Positions 59,434 to 64,000 of a DNA stretch of 64,000 nt are shown piece by piece (position 1 is the first letter of the stretch; each line of letters starts with the position of its first letter). Where the stretch lies: positions 24,415 to 88,414 of the forward strand of contig JAGBNN010000007.1 in NCBI GenBank assembly GCA_017634385.1, in the 5' to 3' direction. Source of the DNA: Bacilli bacterium. Its GTDB lineage: Bacteria > Bacillota_I > Bacilli_A > RF39 > UBA660. The position numbers and the translations under genes are program-made. Under the pieces are notes generated by a model, which was not told the DNA's origin, searched no databases, and worked only from the letters and a program-made list of their open reading frames with translations.

Positions 59434-60501
59434 ATGGAACTATCTATTATTATAATTATAGTTGCTCAAATACTTGGATTAATATCATGGATATTACTTC
59501 TTTATAGTTATACTAAAGAAGATATAGATGAACTTTTATTTATACAAATATTTGTAGCTGTTTTTGATGTAGCATCTTATCTTTTACTTGGTGCAGATGC
59601 TGGATTATTAATATGTTTAGTAGAACTTATAAAGACTGTATTATATTATAAAACTGATAAAGATAGATTGATATTTAGAATTGGTATTATATGCTATATT
59701 TTAATTGGCTTTTTGACGATTAGACATTGGTATGCATGTTTACCTGTACTTGCTAGTTTAATTGATTCTTATGGTACTTCTAAGGATTCAAAAAGTGCTA
59801 ATATAGCATCTATTATTTCTAATTTGTTGTGGACTATTTATGATATTATAATTTTATCTTATATAGGGGCATTTAATGATATTGTAGTTATATTATGTAA
59901 TATATCTGTATTATTCTTAGGATATTCTAGATTAATGAGAATATCTAAATTTAGAATAGTAAAATATAATTATTTAACTAAAAATACTGTGGATAAAATA
60001 TATAAATTGGATCTTAAAAATTATGGAGAAGATAATTTGTGGGATAAAGAATATCAATTGGATGTTTATAAAAGAAATAAAGATTCTTTCTTTGCTATTA
60101 AATATAAACATGAATTTGTTGGCTATATAAATTATTTAAATATAATCAGTGATGAATATAACAGATTAAAATCATTGAGAACTATGCCCGATATTATTGA
60201 TTTAGATACTATTATTGAATTTAAAAGAAATAAAAAATCATATTTAATAATTGAAAGTATTAATGTAAAAAAGGAATATGAAAAAGATAAAACTATAGAA
60301 TTAATTGATAAAAAATTGAAATCATTTTTAAAAATGAAAAAGAATAGGAAAATATATATACATGGAATAATTGGATATGCTATTACTAATTTTGAAAATG
60401 AAGTATATAAAAATTTAAATTTTAATAAAGTTAAGGATTTAAAAGATAATATAACTTTATATGAGTTAGATGAAGAAGATATAAAAAAATACCTATCATA
60501 G
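59434..60501 (+). CDS. YgjV-type membrane domain fused to an acetyltransferase-like domain
   Basis: A 355-residue protein. Residues 1-180 have about six helices and match the YgjV inner-membrane family (ISWILLLYSYTKEDIDELLFIQIFVAVFDVASYLLLGADAGLLICLVELIKT ... NIASIISNLLWTIYDIIILSYIGAFNDIVVI). Residues 190-355 form a soluble domain (VKYNYLTKNTVDKIYKLDLKNYGEDNLWDKEYQLDVYKRN, YLIIESINVKKEYEKDKTIELID) that resembles a degenerate GNAT fold. Start ATG after AGGAGG. The fusion is unusual; function unknown. Confidence 0.65.
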   Translation: MELSIIIIIVAQILGLISWILLLYSYTKEDIDELLFIQIFVAVFDVASYLLLGADAGLLICLVELIKTVLYYKTDKDRLIFRIGIICYILIGFLTIRHWYACLPVLASLIDSYGTSKDSKSANIASIISNLLWTIYDIIILSYIGAFNDIVVILCNISVLFLGYSRLMRISKFRIVKYNYLTKNTVDKIYKLDLKNYGEDNLWDKEYQLDVYKRNKDSFFAIKYKHEFVGYINYLNIISDEYNRLKSLRTMPDIIDLDTIIEFKRNKKSYLIIESINVKKEYEKDKTIELIDKKLKSFLKMKKNRKIYIHGIIGYAITNFENEVYKNLNFNKVKDLKDNITLYELDEEDIKKYLS

Positions 60502-60509
60502 GTATTTTT
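60485..60509. terminator. Bidirectional terminator between convergent genes
   Basis: A 12-bp perfect stem (AAAAATACCTAT and complement) with a 1-base centre (effective loop a few bases) and T-runs both ways. Confidence 0.75.
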
Positions 60510-61173
60510 ATTTGTCTAAATATTTTGATAAATACAAAAATGGTGTATCACAGATTGCTAATACTATTTCAATAACTGATATTGTTGTAGCAATATTAAT
60601 TATTGTTGGTATATCATATATACCAATAAATGCAAAGAAAATAAATAAATAATTTTCAAGTACATTAGATATTATAGTTGCTACATTATTTCTTACCCAT
60701 AATTTATCTGGTATTTTCTTTTTAATCTTTTCAAAAAGGAATATATCTACATTATTACTTATATAAAACATAATTATACTAGATATATTTATTCTTAGAT
60801 TCAAACCAAATAATGTAGCCATTGCATTATTAGCCATATCCGTAGAATCAGGTTTAAATAGTAATCCTATTTGCATTACTATAGTAAAAGCTACTAAAGA
60901 AAAAACTGCTAATTTTATTGATTTCTTACTATATTCCTTACCATATTTTTCACACATGATATCAGTTGCTAAAAATATAGATGCAAATAATACATTACCT
61001 GCGGTTGCTGTAAAATTAAATAAACCAATAGTTTTACACTCTAGTATATTTGCCATTATTAAAGCCATGCAAATCCAAATATATAAACCTTCTTTTTTAA
61101 AAATTTTTTCCATTAATACTACTAAACTAAAACATACAATAATATTAATAAAAATTAATAACACATTATTCAT
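60508..61173 (-). CDS. YhhQ/VUT-family queuosine-precursor transporter
   Basis: A 221-residue membrane protein with six or seven helices. ANILECKTIGLFNFTATAGNVLFASIFLATDIMCEKYGKEYSKKSI is the typical YhhQ (PF02592) region with acidic residues after helix 3, and WVRNNVATIISNVLENYLFIFFAFIG follows. Members import preQ0, preQ1 or queuine. Consistent with that, a preQ1-type riboswitch precedes the ATG at 61173 and overlaps its ribosome site. Confidence 0.85.
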   Translation of the reverse strand: MNNVLLIFINIIVCFSLVVLMEKIFKKEGLYIWICMALIMANILECKTIGLFNFTATAGNVLFASIFLATDIMCEKYGKEYSKKSIKLAVFSLVAFTIVMQIGLLFKPDSTDMANNAMATLFGLNLRINISSIIMFYISNNVDIFLFEKIKKKIPDKLWVRNNVATIISNVLENYLFIFFAFIGIYDIPTIINIATTISVIEIVLAICDTPFLYLSKYLDK

Positions 61174-61186
61174 ATTATTTCTCCTT

Positions 61187-61235
61187 CCCTTTTTTATACT
61201 AGGATGTGTAGGTTAACTAGTACGAAAATATTATA
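61187..61235 (-). promoter_or_regulatory. preQ1-I-type riboswitch with extended -10 promoter
   Basis: Minus strand: TGCTATAAT extended -10 ends at 61230, then within a few bases the aptamer: P1 TACTAG (61222-61217) with CTAGTA (61202-61197), a loop TTAACCTACACATC that contains the conserved CTACAC, and an A-rich tail TAAAAAAGGG whose AGG/GG can pair with CC in the loop to form the H-type pseudoknot. The ribosome site GGAAGGAG follows directly, so ligand binding would block translation. Length and order fit preQ1 class I; covariance is not available. Confidence 0.68.
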
Positions 61236-61252
61236 GCATAAAAACATTATTT

Positions 61253-62365
61253 TTAATCACTTAAATCTACATCTAAAGTAATACTTACTTTATATTTTTG
61301 ATATTTATTTTGAATTTCATCATATATTTGTTTATATAATTCTTCTTTATTTTTTATTTTAAAATCAATTATAATATCAAAAGTTATTGTCTTTTCATTT
61401 TCATCTAAATAAAAGCCATGCATTTGAAGAATTCCATTATGAGAAAATACTGTATCATAAATATCTTTTCTTATTTTTATTATATTATCATCTTTTGTAT
61501 TTATTGAATAAACACCAATTGTATGAAGTATTACTCCATATTTTTCCATAACATTTTTTGATATTCTTCTTGATAATTTATCTACTTGCGCAACAGATAA
61601 AGTGTCTGCCACTTCTATATGAACTGATCCTAAATATTTATCAGGTCCATAATCATTTAATATTAAATCAAATGCTCCTTGAACCTCTTTTTCTTTAACA
61701 ATTTCTTTTTTTATTTTTCTAGATAATTCACTTTCTATTCTAGTTCCAAGCATATTATCTACAGATTCTTTAATTAATTCTAATCCAGCTTTAATAATAA
61801 ATATTGATAAAAGAACACCAACATATGCTTCTAAATTTATTTTAAATATCATATATATAATTGCTGATACAAATACTGAAATAGATAATATTGCATCATT
61901 AAATGCATCTGATCCACTTGCTACTAAGGAATCAGAATTAACTTCTTTACCTTTATTTTTAACATATATTCCAAGTACAAATTTAACTATTATACCTGAT
62001 ATTACAATAATTAAAGTTATCATACTATAATCAGGTATTTCTGGATGAATTATCTTCTTTATTGATTCAATTATTGCTGTAATACCAGCATATAATACTA
62101 TTGCTGATACGATTAATGAAGTCATATATTCAATTCTTCCATATCCATATGGATGCTTCCTATCAGGAGCTTTACCTGCTAATTTAGTACCAATAATTGT
62201 TATAATACTTGATAAAGCATCACTTAAATTATTAACAGCATCTGAAATAATTGCAATCGAATTTGCAATTAATCCAACAAATGCTTTAAAACCTGCTAAA
62301 ACTATATTAGCAAGTATACTTATTATACTTGTTCTTATTACTAACTTTTCTCGTGTTTTTTTCAT
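61253..62365 (-). CDS. Cation diffusion facilitator (CDF) metal transporter
   Basis: A 370-residue membrane protein with six helices: SIISILANIVLAGFKAFVGLIANSIAIISDAVNNLSDALSSIITIIG with the D-x-x-x-D metal site, HPYGYGRIEYMTSLIVSAIVL, and ASGSDAFNDAILSISV with the second D-x-x-x-D, then a cytoplasmic ferredoxin-like domain with His/Asp residues (GSVHIEVADTLSVAQVDKL, LHTIGVY). It exports Zn, Mn or Fe in exchange for protons. Last gene in an operon with the I42 inhibitor and a small membrane protein. Confidence 0.92.
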   Translation of the reverse strand: MKKTREKLVIRTSIISILANIVLAGFKAFVGLIANSIAIISDAVNNLSDALSSIITIIGTKLAGKAPDRKHPYGYGRIEYMTSLIVSAIVLYAGITAIIESIKKIIHPEIPDYSMITLIIVISGIIVKFVLGIYVKNKGKEVNSDSLVASGSDAFNDAILSISVFVSAIIYMIFKINLEAYVGVLLSIFIIKAGLELIKESVDNMLGTRIESELSRKIKKEIVKEKEVQGAFDLILNDYGPDKYLGSVHIEVADTLSVAQVDKLSRRISKNVMEKYGVILHTIGVYSINTKDDNIIKIRKDIYDTVFSHNGILQMHGFYLDENEKTITFDIIIDFKIKNKEELYKQIYDEIQNKYQKYKVSITLDVDLSD

Positions 62366-62373
62366 ATTTCTCC

Positions 62374-62790
62374 TTATTTATCATTTGGAATTGCCACCAA
62401 TGATATATTTAAATTATTATCTACTTTAACAGTATATTTTTCTTCTTTTTCAACTATATTTTCAGTAAATCTTACATACTTAAAAGTTATTGTTGTTTGA
62501 CCTTTTTTTAACCCTTTAAATACATAATTAGTAGATACTTTTCCACCTACTTTACCACCTTTATTTTCATCACTTACAACATAACTTTTAACAAATTCTA
62601 CTGTTGTAGGATCTTCTATCTCATATTCCCATCTAAAAGGTATACCAGCATTTATATCCTTGGTGATTTCTAATTTTTTATGATCATTATCAATATATTT
62701 CATTACTATATAAACACCACCTATTATAATAAATATCAGTAATAATATTGCAATTTTTTTATCTATATATACTTTCTTTCCGAAATTCAT
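62374..62790 (-). CDS. Membrane-anchored I42 (chagasin-family) cysteine-protease inhibitor
   Basis: A 138-residue protein with an N-terminal anchor (about residues 11-31) and a beta domain: NAGIPFRWEYEIEDPTTVEFVKSYVV, then KVGGKVSTNYVFKGLKKGQTTITFKYVRF. The G-I-P-F-x-W loop, the GG(K)x(4)F loop and the final G-x-T-x-I-x-F-x-Y-x-R strand are the chagasin hallmarks. It would inhibit papain-type proteases outside the cell, from the host or own. ATG at 62790 after AAGGGT, overlapping the small upstream gene's stop region. Confidence 0.75.
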   Translation of the reverse strand: MNFGKKVYIDKKIAILLLIFIIIGGVYIVMKYIDNDHKKLEITKDINAGIPFRWEYEIEDPTTVEFVKSYVVSDENKGGKVGGKVSTNYVFKGLKKGQTTITFKYVRFTENIVEKEEKYTVKVDNNLNISLVAIPNDK

Positions 62791-62803
62791 ATAATAACCC
62801 TTT

Positions 62804-62962
62804 CTAATACTTAATTATATAATATATTACATATAACCATCCAAATACGCCATGGATAATAGCCCAAAATATTGAATGCCATTTAGTATAACTTATTATC
62901 ATTGCTAATGCAGTTCCAAATGAAATACCACCTTTAACTACTTCTTTACCTTTTTTTTCCAT
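62804..62962 (-). CDS. Small one- or two-helix membrane protein
   Basis: A 52-residue ORF (MEKKGKEVVKGGISFGTALA ...; TAG stop) behind a strong AGGAGG. It has a Gly/Ser/Ala-rich first helix with AMIISYTKWHSIFWAIIHGV and a terminal hydrophobic helix GWLYVIYYIIKY. It is the first gene of the operon with the I42 inhibitor and the CDF transporter. No named family, but similar small proteins in gut Firmicutes exist to my recollection. Confidence 0.6.
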   Translation of the reverse strand: MEKKGKEVVKGGISFGTALAMIISYTKWHSIFWAIIHGVFGWLYVIYYIIKY

Positions 62963-63047
62963 ATATCCTCCTATTTATAAATATATTATAGCATAAATTA
63001 TAATTATAGTTAGTATTATTAATAATCACACTATCTTAATCTTCCGA

Positions 63048-63743
63048 TTATTTTTGTTTTAATGTCTTAATCAAGAAATTTTCAACTTCTTGATTAAACT
63101 CTGAAGGATTTTTACCTGCAATAAAGTGATTACCTTCTACAAATGATAATTCAGACCCTTTTATATTTTCAGCTATTAATTTTGAGTGATTCTCTTTAAT
63201 AAGATCTTTTGTTCCTGCTATAACTAATGTAGGTACTTTAATGGAATGTAATTCCTCAGGTTTAATATTTGGCTCATTTACCATCAAACCTAATATTTCA
63301 GTTTTTAACTTTGATTCTTTTGATTTATTTTGAAATAGTCTAGATATTCTATACCCTATTTCTATAGGTATTTGAACATTTAGTTTTACCCCTCTAGTAT
63401 TTAAATCTGCCCCATTAAGTATTAATGCTTTAATTTTATCTTGATATTTTAATGCAAATTTAATAGCTATGTTCGCACCATCAGAAAAACCTAATAGAAT
63501 TATATTATTGATATTATTATCTTCAAGGAATGAATTTAAATCCTCTGCAAATTGATTCATAGTAAATGGAGCTGTTCCTCTTGGTGATTTTCCATGACCT
63601 CTTGTATCTACAGCAATCACTCTATAATCATTAGAAAAATAATTAATTTGATTCTTAAAATAATCTCCATTTTCTCCATTACCATGTAGTAGAACAAATG
63701 GCGTTCCTTTCCCTTTTTCTTGAGAATATAGTTTTATATCCAT
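63048..63743 (-). CDS. Alpha/beta-fold hydrolase
   Basis: A 231-residue cytosolic hydrolase: FVLLHGNGENGDYFKNQ with the oxyanion HG, VDTRGHGKSP, LLGFSDGANIAIKFA with the nucleophile Ser, LVIAGTKDLI with the Asp and FVEGNHFIAGKNP with the His. It resembles carboxylesterase / arylesterase-type enzymes such as MhpC relatives. ATG at 63743 after AAGGAG; an extended -10 TGGTATAAT lies at about 63770-63762. Substrate unknown. Confidence 0.88.
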   Translation of the reverse strand: MDIKLYSQEKGKGTPFVLLHGNGENGDYFKNQINYFSNDYRVIAVDTRGHGKSPRGTAPFTMNQFAEDLNSFLEDNNINNIILLGFSDGANIAIKFALKYQDKIKALILNGADLNTRGVKLNVQIPIEIGYRISRLFQNKSKESKLKTEILGLMVNEPNIKPEELHSIKVPTLVIAGTKDLIKENHSKLIAENIKGSELSFVEGNHFIAGKNPSEFNQEVENFLIKTLKQK

Positions 63744-63761
63744 ACTATCAACTCCTTGTAA

Positions 63762-63770
63762 GCATTATAC
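63762..63770 (-). promoter_or_regulatory. Extended -10 promoter of the hydrolase gene
   Basis: TGGTATAAT on the minus strand, followed after ten bases by the AAGGAG ribosome site. No clear -35. Confidence 0.45.
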
Positions 63771-63821
63771 CACATATTTTTTAAATCTAATTACATCGCA
63801 AGATTACTATTTTATGAACAC

Positions 63822-63856
63822 AAAAAAAAACGAACTTATAAAAGTTCGATTTTTTC
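63822..63856. terminator. Bidirectional terminator near the right edge
   Basis: A 7-bp stem CGAACTT/AAGTTCG with 9-A and 6-T flanks on either side. The remaining bases to 64000 hold no gene I can support. Confidence 0.65.
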
Positions 63857-64000
63857 TTAATGGGGCAGTTTTTATAATCATTTGGAAACGCCTCAAGGTT
63901 AATTTCTACATCAATTATAACATATTCTAAAATCATATTTCAACTATCTCGTTACATAAATTTACTTTAATAATTAATAAAAACTATATAATATAAACAA

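Noticed and set aside
63780..63950. Minus-strand frame starting MILEYVIIDVEINLEAF near 63935
   Set aside because: No ribosome site, and a bidirectional terminator lies inside it; coding use cannot be supported, though a decayed gene end is possible.

Overview
The window is very AT-rich (by eye roughly three quarters A+T) and reads as chromosome of a low-GC Gram-positive bacterium with a cell wall. The evidence is the rimP-nusA-rnpM-infB-rbfA order, RNase Y, a T-box riboswitch, a CvfD-like S1 protein, an NFU/YutH-type pair as in Bacillus, and many murein or capsule genes. I infer an uncultured gut-type member of the Bacilli (RF39-like), but no marker here fixes the taxon. TGG encodes Trp throughout and TGA is used as a stop (for example at 11881 and 20172), so the standard bacterial code applies. 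Nearly all genes lie on the minus strand and almost every transcription unit ends in a clear intrinsic terminator.

Layout. 1-584: a coiled-coil protein cut by the edge and a DUF1292 protein. 683-15641: a capsule or exopolysaccharide locus with its own promoters: sugar-phosphate primer transferase, two family 2 glycosyltransferases (one out of frame at an (AT)5 tract), Wzy polymerase, LicD phosphotransferase, Wzx flippase, IspD/TarI cytidylyltransferase, UDP-glucose dehydrogenase, then an LCP ligase, a fused CpsC-CpsD tyrosine kinase and the CpsB phosphatase. The locus is interrupted by a HigB/HigA-ImmA toxin-antitoxin operon and a decayed KilA-N gene. 15666-19744: a broken DUF1016 (YhcG) nuclease gene, truB, two wall enzymes sharing one N-terminal anchor, and a membrane-anchored TIM barrel. 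19819-24550: the translation operon rimP-nusA-rnpM-infB-orf-rbfA. 24572-29547: CPBP protease, metallophosphoesterase, an ORF6N-like gene, an EIIB-like protein without its cysteine, a CotZ-like spore-coat protein and an FtsW/RodA/SpoVE protein.

29592-36975: tRNA-Ala, a Cys-rich DUF1292 protein, a peroxide-defence operon (gpx-ohrR-trxB) with a perfect operator, an aquaporin, an orphan phage holin pair, a polysaccharide deacetylase, tRNA-Pro. 37029-41215: GGDEF protein, ATP-grasp ligase, DUF368 (PopT-type) lipid carrier translocase, GDPD and tRNAs Arg, Phe, Asp, fMet, Ser, Leu. 41277-46927: a pilin-like/M23 fusion, a flavin-oxidoreductase-like protein, an XRE regulator, thrS with an elaborate leader, and tRNAs Lys, Gln, Tyr, Thr, Val. 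46987-64000: CvfD, NFU, YutH-like, RNase Y, a metabolic block (YnbB-type PLP enzyme, SDR, FAD oxidoreductase, phosphoketolase), small membrane proteins, a preQ1-type riboswitch with a YhhQ-type transporter, a CDF metal transporter, an I42 protease inhibitor and an alpha/beta hydrolase.

The most striking feature is the thrS leader (about 46008-46476). It carries, in series, a sigma-A-type promoter, an 18-residue leader peptide with four consecutive Thr codons, mutually exclusive RNA pairings that would form a classical ribosome-mediated attenuator, a complete T-box riboswitch, and a second short ORF with two ACG Thr codons. The ThrRS it controls has lost its TGS and editing regions. This looks like two independent transcription-attenuation sensors for charged tRNA-Thr stacked in front of one gene.
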